Assembly (NCBI GenBank): GCA_022601195.1
Contig: JAHZIX010000048.1
Coordinates: forward strand, 124,001-188,000
Origin: Deltaproteobacteria bacterium
GTDB lineage: Bacteria > Acidobacteriota > Thermoanaerobaculia > Multivoradales > JAHZIX01
Direction of reading: 5' to 3'
DNA length: 64,000 nucleotides
Shown here: piece after piece, positions 9,272 through 18,476 of the stretch
How positions within the stretch are numbered: position 1 is the first letter of the stretch
How the letters are laid out: each line of letters opens with the position of its first letter
Program-made: the position numbers and the translations under genes
The notes under the pieces: generated by a model
Databases searched by the model: none
The model's input: only the letters and a program-made list of their open reading frames with translations
Told to the model about the DNA's origin: nothing

Positions 9272-11848
9272 CTACTCCAGAGCGTTCAGGATATCCAGAT
9301 ACTCCGGGTCCTCACGAAATTCCAAAAAGGCCGCGTCATCTTTCAGTCGGTGGGGCTCGACTCGTGCTTCAACCGCCTGTCTTGCGATCCGAAAGAGAGC
9401 CTCTCGGTCGCCTTTCAAGGCTTGAATTCGCGCCGCATAAACGAGGCCACCGTTCCATTCACTCGCTTCGGCCAGCACTTGATTAACCTGGTTCTCCGCC
9501 TCTTCGAAACGACTCAACTTTGCTAGGCAGGCAGCTCTTTGGGCTCTCCTTCGGGTGCCCAACCCCGCCGGTTGGGCCATCATCACATCAAAGCGGTCCA
9601 GTGCTTTCTGATACCAAGTCCTCGCTCGCTCCACTTGCCGCTGCTCCCAAAAGGTGTCTCCAAGAGCCACTGCTGGCAGCGGAGAAGGCTGACCATTCTC
9701 GAGGTAGAGATCTTCCGCGGCCAGGAACCACTTTTCTGCCCTTCGCCAGTTCTTCTGTCCATAGAAGGCATCCCCCAAGTTCAAGGCTGTCCTCGGGTCG
9801 TTCGTTAGCTCGAATGCCCGAAGTAGGCGTTCCACCGCCTTCTCATATTGATTCGTCCGAATCAGGATCGCTCCCAATTCGTTGAGAGCTGTAGTCTGAT
9901 CAGCATCCCACTCCTCGAGAACACTCTCATAGGCGACGATCGCAAGGATGGACTTGCTACTAGCACCATAAAGCTGAGCCTTTTTCAGTAAGCACCGAAC
10001 GTGGCCCATACCTTGATCCATCCCTGATTCCAGAATCTGAAAAGCGGCTTCCTCTCGACCCTGGTACCAATACAGCTCTGCGAGGAACACATAAGCAAAA
10101 TCACAATCTTCGCCAGCTTCACATTGAGGCTGTAATTCGAGAGCTCTCGTCAGAAAATCTTCCGCCTGTGAGAGCTCCCTTTTCTTCTTTTCTTCTTCTG
10201 GACTGAGTTCGAGGAGGATGAGTCGAGCCTGTGCCACTAGAGCTAGAGTTGAGTTCGGATCGATATCGAATGTCTGAGCAATCAGCTCGACCGCTCGGTC
10301 CCGATCTTCTTCCTTCTGAGTAGAGAAAAAATGCTCCACCTTGAACAGAGCTAGCAAGGCCCCTGCTCTTTCCCAGGAGGGGGCCAATCGAACGGCCTCT
10401 TCCAAGTGATTTTCTGCCCGCTCGAGGTTCCGTTGGTCTGAACCCCGTAACCAAGAAGTTCGCCCCTGGGAAACGTGAGTCATCGCCCCCTTTGGTACTT
10501 CCTGGGCTTCAATTCCCCCTTTTGGTGGTGACGCTTCCTTCTCATTTTGAACGCTGTCATTTCGCCCAAGAAAAAGGAGCAGCACGGACACTGCCACCAT
10601 CCCAACCAACCACCAGACCCAATTTCCACCACGCTGAGAGAAAGATACCCCCGAAGAAGAAGCCCTCGCGGCGTCGGCGCCATCCAGATCAGCTGCCATT
10701 TCCTCCGCACTCTGATACCGATCCGCCGGGTCCTTCGCCATGGCCTTGGCGATGACTCGGCGTAGGTGCTCAGGCACAGGTTGGCCGTCGGCGGACTCCA
10801 GGGCCTGGGGAGCGTCGGAGAGGATCGAGTGCACCACGGCTTGTTCGTACTCGCCGTCAAAGGGGCGGCGGCCGACGACCATCTCGAAGAGCACGACTCC
10901 TAAGGACCACACATCCGTGCGTTGATCCACTGGGTCGCCGCGGCTCTGTTCTGGAGATTTGTAGGCAGGGGTGCCGAGGGAAGCTCCGGTGCGAGTGAGA
11001 TCCGTTCCTCCCTGCAGCTTGGCGATGCCGAAATCGGCTACTTTGAGCGTGCCATGGTCGTCCAGCAAGAGATTGGCAGGCTTGATATCTCGATGAACGA
11101 TGCCCCTCTGGTGAGCAGCGCCGAGACCGGCGGCGAGTTGCCGGGCCATGCGAGACGCTTCCTGCGAAGACAGCGGTCCTTGTAGCAACCGTTCTTTGAG
11201 GCTCCCTCCTCCATAGTGAGGCGTCACTAAATAGCGCTGCCCTTGGGCTGTCTCACCAATTTCATGGACCGTTGCGAGGTGAGGATGGTTCAAAGACGCC
11301 GCCAACTCGGCTTCTCTCTTAAAACGCCGGCAAGCCTTCTCGTCTCGGGTCAGATCCGGAGCGAGGAACTTGATCGCCACTGGACGGTGCAGGCGCTGGT
11401 CCATCGCCTTGTAGACGATCCCCATGGAGCCACGGCCCAGCTCCTCCTGAATCTCATAATGATCGATCATCGCCCCCTCAATGGGGACCGCCGCACCTTG
11501 GGGCCGCAGTACCTCGGCCAGGAGTCGGTAGCCCTTGCGGGGGATGGTCTGAATATAGGTGGGCTCCTTTGCTGAATCGCCCAGGCCCTTGCGCAGCTCC
11601 CAAATCGCATGGCTGATGACGTCGTCACCAATGTAAGGAGAGTCACTCCAGACTTCTCCAAGCAAGCGGTCTTTACTCACCGCTCGAGGAGCATGACGAG
11701 CCAGGCAAACGAGCACCGCCATAGAGCGGGCTTCCACGTGGACCGAGCTCTCCCTTCTCTCGAGCTCGTTTCGGCGCGGGCGCACCCACCAATCGCCTAC
11801 TTTGAAATCCGCTTCTTCCGACCCGCTAAAGGACCCCAACAACGACAC
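9272..11848 (-). CDS. Fusion of winged-helix DNA-binding domain, Ser/Thr kinase and TPR repeats
   Basis: 858 residues with a GTG start at 11848, preceded by AAGGAG at 8 nt. Domains: OmpR/ToxR-type winged helix (residues ~15-112; ends IQTIPRKGYRLLAEV, the classic Trans_reg_C signature), kinase (~132-390; GRGSMGIVY, VAIK, HRDIKPANLL, DFGIAKL, SPEQ), one membrane segment (~408-427, WLVGMVAVSVLLLFLG), then TPR-like repeats to the end. A DNA-binding domain and a kinase on the cytoplasmic side of a membrane-anchored TPR sensor suggests a one-protein signal transducer that could both phosphorylate and bind DNA, like ToxR/CadC-type regulators. Target promoters are unknown. Active-site residues look intact. 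Confidence 0.9.
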   Translation of the reverse strand: MSLLGSFSGSEEADFKVGDWWVRPRRNELERRESSVHVEARSMAVLVCLARHAPRAVSKDRLLGEVWSDSPYIGDDVISHAIWELRKGLGDSAKEPTYIQTIPRKGYRLLAEVLRPQGAAVPIEGAMIDHYEIQEELGRGSMGIVYKAMDQRLHRPVAIKFLAPDLTRDEKACRRFKREAELAASLNHPHLATVHEIGETAQGQRYLVTPHYGGGSLKERLLQGPLSSQEASRMARQLAAGLGAAHQRGIVHRDIKPANLLLDDHGTLKVADFGIAKLQGGTDLTRTGASLGTPAYKSPEQSRGDPVDQRTDVWSLGVVLFEMVVGRRPFDGEYEQAVVHSILSDAPQALESADGQPVPEHLRRVIAKAMAKDPADRYQSAEEMAADLDGADAARASSSGVSFSQRGGNWVWWLVGMVAVSVLLLFLGRNDSVQNEKEASPPKGGIEAQEVPKGAMTHVSQGRTSWLRGSDQRNLERAENHLEEAVRLAPSWERAGALLALFKVEHFFSTQKEEDRDRAVELIAQTFDIDPNSTLALVAQARLILLELSPEEEKKKRELSQAEDFLTRALELQPQCEAGEDCDFAYVFLAELYWYQGREEAAFQILESGMDQGMGHVRCLLKKAQLYGASSKSILAIVAYESVLEEWDADQTTALNELGAILIRTNQYEKAVERLLRAFELTNDPRTALNLGDAFYGQKNWRRAEKWFLAAEDLYLENGQPSPLPAVALGDTFWEQRQVERARTWYQKALDRFDVMMAQPAGLGTRRRAQRAACLAKLSRFEEAENQVNQVLAEASEWNGGLVYAARIQALKGDREALFRIARQAVEARVEPHRLKDDAAFLEFREDPEYLDILNALE

Positions 11849-12277
11849 CTAATTCACTCCTTGAGATATTTCTAACGATAACTAACTTGGATTGTTGCAG
11901 ATCCTATCAGGACCTATGCATCGAGCTTCAGACTGAAGTCTGGTTGGATTTTGGTGGAATATTCAGAAGAAACCCGAAGTGCTTCTGATAAGGCACCCAA
12001 CAACTAATAGCAAAATAGCCCTACGCCACCGAATTCAGTGAGATTGGAAAACGAAATCTTTCGGTCAGTCGAAAAGCAACTTCGACTCAGCGGTGAGCCT
12101 CCCACCATTAGGAAAATCTTCGTGGTGGTCAGGAGGGTGTAGAGCAGGTGGGATGGATCTCAAATGAGAATGGCGAGCTCCCAAGAGAATCATCAAACAG
12201 CCTTGGGAAGGCAGCCCACGAAGGGTCCTGAGGTTCTGCCCTGATTGCTGTCCTGAACAAGCGAGAAAGCTCTTCGC
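11849..12277. other. Intergenic, no supported gene
   Basis: 429 nt, noticeably more AT-rich than the genes around it. It holds the upstream region of the winged-helix kinase gene. The open frame 12129-12545 on the minus strand is a shadow that overlaps the exonuclease gene in another frame. I see no RNA gene or repeat here. Confidence 0.5.
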
Positions 12278-12994
12278 TCAAGACGAAGGCTCGAGGGCCT
12301 CCTGCACCCAGCGATAGAACTTGGCTTTGGGAATGGGCTTGTCCATCCAGGACTGATCCGGCCCTGGGTCTTGGATCACTTCTTCCACGGGCTTGAGCCG
12401 AGGGAAGGGTTTCGAGCTGATGGACCCCCTGGCCGTCACCCAGCGAAACTTCTTCAACCTCTGTATCTCGAGGGCGACCAGATTGGTCATCTGGCAGTCG
12501 CCGATGCAGTAGTCCATGACGCTCTGATGGTTTCCTGCTCGCCATTGCTTCGGCGCGTCGGCTCCATCCATGAGTTTTTCCTGGGAGATCCCAAGACCTT
12601 CGGCGGCTTTTGCCAGGCCGACAGGAAAGCCCGCCAGGTTGAAGAATTGGAACATGGGGTCATAGCTTTTCAATGCGACACGGGCAGCTAGAGCTAGATC
12701 GCCAGCTTGTTTTCCAAGCCATTTCAGATCAAAGCTCAACCCGTTCCAGGCACAAACCTTGAATCCCCTTTGCTGCATCTCTTCGAGATACTCGAGAACC
12801 TCCCGCGACTTGCTTTCCGTTAGGTTCAAGGCCGGATCGCCGGAGTCCTCTTCCGAATACCAGAGTCGTTCTTCCCCTTCGTGGACAGCCGTTGCCGCGA
12901 CGGCAACATGAAAGGGGGCATACTTCTCCATGTCTTCATTTTTCCCCAGCTCGAATACATCGGAGATCTCAATATCGAAGCTCAACAAAGTCAT
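12278..12994 (-). CDS. Predicted DEDD-family 3'-5' exonuclease (RNase H fold)
   Basis: 238 residues. The ATG at 12994 has GGAGAG about 7 nt upstream. Exo motif I is LSFDIEI (D and E), motif II NGLSFDLKW (D), and motif III YCIGDC, a Y-x3-D arrangement typical of DEDDy exonucleases such as the proofreading domain of family B polymerases. It stands alone without a polymerase or helicase domain, as in the predicted 3'-5' exonuclease families of similar length. The substrate (DNA or RNA) cannot be told. A C-terminal ~50-residue tail is proline- and charge-rich. Confidence 0.75.
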   Translation of the reverse strand: MTLLSFDIEISDVFELGKNEDMEKYAPFHVAVAATAVHEGEERLWYSEEDSGDPALNLTESKSREVLEYLEEMQQRGFKVCAWNGLSFDLKWLGKQAGDLALAARVALKSYDPMFQFFNLAGFPVGLAKAAEGLGISQEKLMDGADAPKQWRAGNHQSVMDYCIGDCQMTNLVALEIQRLKKFRWVTARGSISSKPFPRLKPVEEVIQDPGPDQSWMDKPIPKAKFYRWVQEALEPSS

Positions 12995-13135
12995 GAATTC
13001 TCTCCCCTGGAAAACCTTTCCATTTCCACGAGCACCAAGCTTGTCTTCCTGGAGTCCCTGGAATCTCCTACGGTATAGAGCGGAGCTTATAGGACTTCGG
13101 TTCCGCCTTCAGCCGGGACAGGCTCGCCAGCATCT

Positions 13136-14725
13136 CTACTGCACCTGCTCCTTGACCTTCAAGAAACGCACTTCGGGGTGCTTTTCCGTAGTGGTGTCCA
13201 GGTGCCACGAGTTCCGGGCAAGAAATACCGGGGCGCCGTTGTGGTCTTCGGCGAGGCTGTCTTGGATCGCGTCGGTGAACTTCTTGAGCTCCCGGGCATC
13301 GTCGGCCTCGACCCAACGAGCCGTGTAGAGGGAGGTGGTTTGGAAGGAAACGGGGATGTTGTATTCGGTGCGGATGCGGTCCGCCAGCACGTCGAATTGA
13401 AGAGCGCCCGCCACACCGACGATCCACTCGGAGCCGAAGCGGAGCCGAAAGACTTGTGCCGCCCCCTCTTCCGCTAGTTGCAAAAGGGCTTTTCCGAGGT
13501 GTTTGGCCCGCATGGGGTCTTCCGGCCGAACTTTCTTGAGCAGCTCCGGGGCAAAGCTGGGAATACCGGTAAACCGCAACTCTTCCCCTTCGGTCAAAGC
13601 GTCGCCGATTCGCAAGTTGCCGTGATTGGGAATGCCGATGATATCCCCGGCCCAGGCCTCTTGGGCCAACTCCCGGTCACGAGCCAAAAAGAGCACTGGA
13701 TTGTGCAGGCTCATGGATTTGCCGCTGCGAATGTGACGCACCTTCATGCCTCGTTGAAATCGCCCGGAACAAAGTCTCAGGAAGGCGATGCGATCCCGGT
13801 GCTTGGGGTCCATATTGGCCTGCACCTTAAAGACAAAACCGGTCAGGGCATCCTCCGAGGGATCCACGGTGCGACTCTCCGCGGGCTGTGGACGGGGGTG
13901 AGGAGCCAGGTTTTCGATACCTTCTAAAAGCCGCTGCACACCAAAATTGTTGAGGGCACTGCCAAAGAAAACCGGTGTCTGGTTGCCCTGTCGATAGGCT
14001 TCCAAATCAAAAGCAGGGCACAACCCCCGCGCCATCTCTACTTCTTCCTGAAGTTGGGTCAAGAGCTTGGCCGGCAATAATTCTGCGAGCCGAGGATCGT
14101 CCAGACCGCTGACCTCTTCCCCTTGGCTGATCACGTCCTTGCGGGCGCGATCCAACAGCAGGAGACGATCGTTGATCAGATCATAGCTACCCCGAAACTC
14201 AGCCCCCATGCCCACTGGCCAGGTCAAAGGAGTGACGTCGAGAGCCAGCGTTTCTTCGATCTCATCCAATAGCTCGAAGGGCTCGCGGCCCTCGCGGTCC
14301 AACTTGTTGATGAAAGTGATGATGGGAACGTCTCGCAGGCGACAGACTTCGAATAGCTTCCGGGTCTGGGTCTCGATGCCCTTGGCCGCATCCAGCACCA
14401 TGACTGCCGAGTCCACTGCGGAGAGAGTGCGGTAGGTGTCCTCACTGAAGTCTTCGTGACCCGGTGTATCGAGGAGGTTGAAGAGGGAGTCACCGTACTC
14501 GAAGGTCATCACCGAAGCGGTGACCGAGATGCCCCGTTCCTGCTCCACCTTCATCCAGTCGGAGCGAGCACGACGGCGGTCTCCCCGGGCCTTGACGGCA
14601 CCGGCCATTTGGATCGCTCCTCCAAAGAGGAGCAGTTTCTCCGTCAGAGTTGTTTTGCCGGCATCCGGGTGGGAGATGATGGCGAAGGTTCGGCGACGGG
14701 CGATCTGAGGATGGAGCTTGCTCAT
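13136..14725 (-). CDS. prfC: Peptide chain release factor 3 (RF3)
   Basis: 529 residues, the same length as E. coli RF3. I chose the ATG at 14725 (MSKLHPQIARRRTFAIISHPDAGKTT) with AAGGA upstream over a longer frame to 14803. GTPase motifs: G1 SHPDAGKTTL, G2 in the RGISVTASV segment, G3 DTPGHEDF and G4 NKLD. The HPDAGKTTLTEK and DWMKVEQERGISV signatures separate RF3 from EF-G and TypA. RF3 is a translational GTPase that recycles RF1/RF2 from the ribosome after peptide release. Confidence 0.97.
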   Translation of the reverse strand: MSKLHPQIARRRTFAIISHPDAGKTTLTEKLLLFGGAIQMAGAVKARGDRRRARSDWMKVEQERGISVTASVMTFEYGDSLFNLLDTPGHEDFSEDTYRTLSAVDSAVMVLDAAKGIETQTRKLFEVCRLRDVPIITFINKLDREGREPFELLDEIEETLALDVTPLTWPVGMGAEFRGSYDLINDRLLLLDRARKDVISQGEEVSGLDDPRLAELLPAKLLTQLQEEVEMARGLCPAFDLEAYRQGNQTPVFFGSALNNFGVQRLLEGIENLAPHPRPQPAESRTVDPSEDALTGFVFKVQANMDPKHRDRIAFLRLCSGRFQRGMKVRHIRSGKSMSLHNPVLFLARDRELAQEAWAGDIIGIPNHGNLRIGDALTEGEELRFTGIPSFAPELLKKVRPEDPMRAKHLGKALLQLAEEGAAQVFRLRFGSEWIVGVAGALQFDVLADRIRTEYNIPVSFQTTSLYTARWVEADDARELKKFTDAIQDSLAEDHNGAPVFLARNSWHLDTTTEKHPEVRFLKVKEQVQ

Positions 14726-15264
14726 GGAATCCTTCGGGCGCTTGGTACGGAAGTCGGCCAAGAACAGAGCCGACAGGCCCGAGCTTCGCAGGCCGTTTGC
14801 CACATCTCTAACCGTCTAGACACCGAGCGCTGAAACAACAAGCGCTGAGGTAACGGGTTGGAGACAACGGGTTATTGGGGCAGGTAGAGCGCCGACGGTC
14901 GCGGGACCGCATTGGGCCGTTCACGGGAGCCTACCCACGGAGACCGATCTTAGCAGAGTGCTGCAGGACCCCAGGCTCGACCCCCTGACAAAAAATCACT
15001 CCTCGATGTCGGTTCAGCACAATCCCCTAGGACCACTCCCCGGGCCTACCGTAAATCGACATTACAGGCGACCAAATACTCAAAGAGGAGAAGGAATGAG
15101 AATTTCCCCACCCTCGTAGGAGCAACATCTGCTATCCTTGTTTCTCTGAATTTTCAGGAAGTCTGGCACACCTCAGGGCGTGCTTCCTCTCCGCCCGTCA
15201 AGCTCCCGTGGAAACTCTCCCTGGAGCCTGCGGCGGCCTTTGGATACGAAAGGAGACCTTACAT
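14726..15264. other. Intergenic, no supported gene
   Basis: 539 nt between the divergent prfC and small-peptide genes. It contains two short direct repeats near 14828-14877 (GAGCGCTGA-type and AACGGGTT-type, each twice) but no gene, tRNA or recognisable riboswitch. It presumably contains the promoters of both neighbours. Confidence 0.45.
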
Positions 15265-15459
15265 ATGCCGGCACCGACCAATGTAGAAAGGCTGACCAAC
15301 GTCGGAATCCTCGACGCCAACAACGTTCATGATTCCCACCTCGATGCCATCAACGATCTCACCGATGCGGAAGTAGACACCCTCATCTTGATCGCCAGCA
15401 AGATCGGCACTCCCCAGGCAGAGAACGACGATGATGTCGTTCACCCCTGGTGTCTCTAG
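15265..15459 (+). CDS. 64-residue acidic peptide, possible RiPP-type precursor
   Basis: ATG at 15265 with AAGGAGA at ~9 nt, a strong translation signal for so small a gene. The N-terminal two thirds contains INDLTDAEVDTLILIASKIG, an amphipathic helix of the sort seen in leader regions of small peptide families. After it come a Glu/Asp-rich spacer and a short tail HPWCL with the only Cys. There is no signal peptide. The next gene, 176 nt downstream, is a haem-oxygenase-like diiron protein, a class of enzymes that includes peptide-tailoring members. I do not recognise the family by name. A precursor role is inference. It could equally be a small regulatory protein. Confidence 0.7.
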   Translation: MPAPTNVERLTNVGILDANNVHDSHLDAINDLTDAEVDTLILIASKIGTPQAENDDDVVHPWCL

Positions 15460-15635
15460 AAACCGCTCCCCCCACCTGAATTCTGTTCTGAAGAGGTTCG
15501 CATCGCTCGGAGGCAGCGATGTTGAGCCTTCTTTTCGTATCCTGCCTTGAGGTGTTGCTCGCTGTTGCGCCGGTTTCTCGCTGTTGCAACAGGAGACGAA
15601 GGCACATAATCTCGTTCCTCTCGAAAGGGATCCCC

Positions 15636-16331
15636 ATGGCGAAACCCGCCCTCAGTCAGAGTCAACTACTCCAATTCAAAATTCGCTTAGCTACTCCCCG
15701 CCTGAGCCGGATCGGCCGGGCCTTCTGGGATCTGCCAAATCTCTCAGAAATATTTCCCGAATATCTATATATGCTCTTCTCCTCCATGCGCGCCACGGTG
15801 CCCCTCATGGAGCGGGCTCGGGACCGGGCTCGAGAGCTCGCTGACTCCGACCCGGTAGCTGCTGAACTAGCAGATTATTTTGCCAAACACATTGGCGAAG
15901 AGATGCACCACGACGAGTGGATGCTCGACGACCTGGAGGTTCTCGGCTTCGACCGCAGAGAGATCCTCGCTCGACTACCTCCCGCCGAAGTGGCCGCCAT
16001 GATCGGTGCTCAGTACTACTGGATCGAGCATTCTCATCCCATCTCCTTGCTGGGCTGTTTCGCCGTGCTCGAAGGCAACCCCATCGCTACGGAAGAACTG
16101 GACCGATTTCTTGCTCACACAACCATCCCCAAGGAGGCCGTCCGCACCCTCTACAAGCATGCGGAGATCGATCCCCATCACCGGGACGACCTCAACCGGC
16201 TGATCGATCGTCTCCCCTTGGAACCGCACCACGTAGAGCTGCTCGGGATCAGCGCTCTCGACGTAGTGCACAAATTGTCGATTGTCATTGAGGCCGTGGT
16301 GGCCAAGAGCCAGGCGCAGCAGGTTGCCTAG
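15636..16331 (+). CDS. Haem-oxygenase-like diiron oxidase/oxygenase family protein
   Basis: 231 residues from the ATG at 15636, with AAAGGGA close upstream. Entirely helical. Metal-ligand-like motifs are HIGEEMHHDEWMLDD (helix with E, H, D spacing) and EIDPHHRDDL in the last third, as in 'iron-containing redox enzyme' (HDO/TenA-like) proteins. Such enzymes use two irons and O2 for oxidation, N-oxygenation or C-C cleavage of small molecules or peptides. It follows the 64-residue peptide gene in the same direction. The next gene is a cyclase-type regulator 60 nt downstream. The substrate is unknown. The peptide is a candidate by position only. Confidence 0.75.
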   Translation: MAKPALSQSQLLQFKIRLATPRLSRIGRAFWDLPNLSEIFPEYLYMLFSSMRATVPLMERARDRARELADSDPVAAELADYFAKHIGEEMHHDEWMLDDLEVLGFDRREILARLPPAEVAAMIGAQYYWIEHSHPISLLGCFAVLEGNPIATEELDRFLAHTTIPKEAVRTLYKHAEIDPHHRDDLNRLIDRLPLEPHHVELLGISALDVVHKLSIVIEAVVAKSQAQQVA

Positions 16332-16391
16332 GGAGCTCGTCAGCGAATGCCCCGCCCGACCAGAGACGAGATATAGTCCATTGCAATCACT

Positions 16392-18470
16392 ATGAAAGCT
16401 GGCGCCAACGACACCCCACAAATTTCGAGCCTGACGGCAACGGACGCGGTCCTCAAGACCCTCTTGGTCTCGGATCTGGTGAGTAGCACCCGTCTCATTC
16501 AGGAGCTCGGCGACGTCCGAAGTGCCGAGATCTTCCGCTTGCACGAACGGTGCGCTCGGAACCTCCTGGAACAGTACGATGGTCTCGAGATCGATAAGAC
16601 CGATGGCTTCCTACTGCTTTTCGATCGCCCCATCTCAGCGGTTCAGTTCGCTCTCGCCTTTCACCAGGCTCTCGCTCAGGTAGGTCGCCGGGCGGGCCTC
16701 GAGCTGCAAGCCCGCATCGGGATTCACCTGGGCGAGGTTCTGCTGCGAGAAAACCTCCCAGAAGAAGTCGCCCGAGGTGCCAAGCCCATCGAAGTGGAGG
16801 GCCTCGCCAAGCCCATCGCTGCCAGGCTCATGACCCTAGCCGTGGGTGGCCAAACATTGTTGAGCAAGGTCGCTCACGAGGTGGCCCTGCGGGCGGCCAG
16901 CGGGTTGACCCGCTACGAAGAGGACCTACGGTGGCTCTCTCACGGTTCCTACCAATTGGCGGGGGTCGATGACGCGGTAGATATCTTCGAGGTCGGAGTC
17001 GAGGGCAATGCTCCCCTCATTCCTCCCCCTAGCTCCACCAAGGCGGAGCAGATCTCGTCCCAGCTGCCCACCGTGCTGGTATTGCCCTTCGACAACCTTC
17101 ACCGGGATGGCGACACGGACTACTTCAGCGATGGACTCACCGACGAGATCATCACCGACCTTTCCATGCTGGACTCGATCCGAGTCATCTCCCGCACCTC
17201 AGCCATGCAATTGAAAGGGTCCGAGAAGAGCATTCGAGTCATTGGCCGGGAGGTGGGAGCCGACTACGTTCTCGAGGGCAGCGTCCGAAAAGCGGCCCAG
17301 CGGATTCGTATCACCGCAAAGCTGGTGGACGCGAAGACCGACGGCCTCATGTGGGCGGAAAAGTATGGCGGATCGATGGAAGATGTCTTCGAGATTCAGG
17401 AAGGCATTTCTCGCAAGGTGGTGCAGGCCCTGGAGCTTCATCTCACCACTCGGGAAGCCAAGAAGCTCGCCGAACGCCCCATCAACGATGTCCAGGCCTA
17501 CGAATATTACCTACGAGCCAAGCAGGAGATCTTTCGTTTTACCGAGGATGCCTTGGAACGAGCCCTGGATTACCTCCACAAGAGTCAAGACATCATCGGA
17601 GACAACATCCTCCTCAATTCCGCCATGGGCTATGTCTATTGGCAGTACGTCAATGCCGGGATTACCAGCGACGCTTCCTTTGTCGACAAAGCCCGACTTT
17701 GTGCGCAGAAAATTCACCAGCTCGACCCGGACTCCTCCCACGGCTTCCGGCTATTGGGCCTGGTCGACATGCATGGCATGCAAGCGGGACAAATCCAAGA
17801 GGTGGTGAGGAATCTGAAGCGAGCTTTGGCCCGCGACCCCAATGATACCGACGCCATCTTCTGGGTCTCTCTCATGTACGGCTTTGTCGGCAGGACGGAA
17901 ACGGCAGCTCCCCTGGTCGAGAAATTGGTCGCCATCGATCCACTGACCCCTTTCTACCGCATGATGCCGGGCTTTCTCGCCCTCATGCAGGGAGATTTCG
18001 AAGGCGCCGCCGGGCCCTTTGAAAAAGCCGTTCGCATGGACCCGGGCAACCCCATCCTCCGGTTCACCTACGGACATATTTTGGCCCTCGGAGGGGAACA
18101 GCAGGAAGCTTTTGGAGTCTGGGACCGGCTAGACAAAGATATGCCGGACAGCTTCTTCGGCAATTTCGGCCAATTCTTCAAGCTGGCTCTTCAGGATTCC
18201 AAAGAACAGGCTCTGGCCATGGCGACTGAGAGCCTTCGCTCCGCCGCCATCGACGATTGCCAGTACGCCTGGACCATGGCAGGGTGTTTCGCCCTGCTGG
18301 AGGAACAGGAGGAAGCGATTCGATTCCTCCAGAGCTGTGTTGACCACGGCCTGATCAACCACCCTCTCCTGGCCACCCAGGACCCTTTCCTCGAGAATCT
18401 CCGGGGTACCGAAGCCTTCGACGCCCTGATGGCGGACACCCACGACCAATGGCAACGCTTCGAGATCTGA
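16392..18470 (+). CDS. Class III nucleotide cyclase-like / TolB-like / TPR protein
   Basis: 692 residues. Domains: class III adenylate/guanylate cyclase homology (~20-190; LLVSDLVSST with metal-ligand candidate D28, IDKTDGFLLLF with D71, RIGIHLGEV), a TolB-N-like domain (~215-345; VLVLPFDNL, FSDGLTDEIITDLS, ADYVLEGSVRK), then TPR repeats (~370-690). This layout is common among regulators in Rhizobiales and Acidobacteriota. The second metal position is shifted relative to the canonical GDG, so activity is uncertain. No membrane segment is visible. It sits 6 nt from the methyltransferase start, so the two are probably co-translated. Confidence 0.85.
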   Translation: MKAGANDTPQISSLTATDAVLKTLLVSDLVSSTRLIQELGDVRSAEIFRLHERCARNLLEQYDGLEIDKTDGFLLLFDRPISAVQFALAFHQALAQVGRRAGLELQARIGIHLGEVLLRENLPEEVARGAKPIEVEGLAKPIAARLMTLAVGGQTLLSKVAHEVALRAASGLTRYEEDLRWLSHGSYQLAGVDDAVDIFEVGVEGNAPLIPPPSSTKAEQISSQLPTVLVLPFDNLHRDGDTDYFSDGLTDEIITDLSMLDSIRVISRTSAMQLKGSEKSIRVIGREVGADYVLEGSVRKAAQRIRITAKLVDAKTDGLMWAEKYGGSMEDVFEIQEGISRKVVQALELHLTTREAKKLAERPINDVQAYEYYLRAKQEIFRFTEDALERALDYLHKSQDIIGDNILLNSAMGYVYWQYVNAGITSDASFVDKARLCAQKIHQLDPDSSHGFRLLGLVDMHGMQAGQIQEVVRNLKRALARDPNDTDAIFWVSLMYGFVGRTETAAPLVEKLVAIDPLTPFYRMMPGFLALMQGDFEGAAGPFEKAVRMDPGNPILRFTYGHILALGGEQQEAFGVWDRLDKDMPDSFFGNFGQFFKLALQDSKEQALAMATESLRSAAIDDCQYAWTMAGCFALLEEQEEAIRFLQSCVDHGLINHPLLATQDPFLENLRGTEAFDALMADTHDQWQRFEI

Positions 18471-18476
18471 TCTGTA

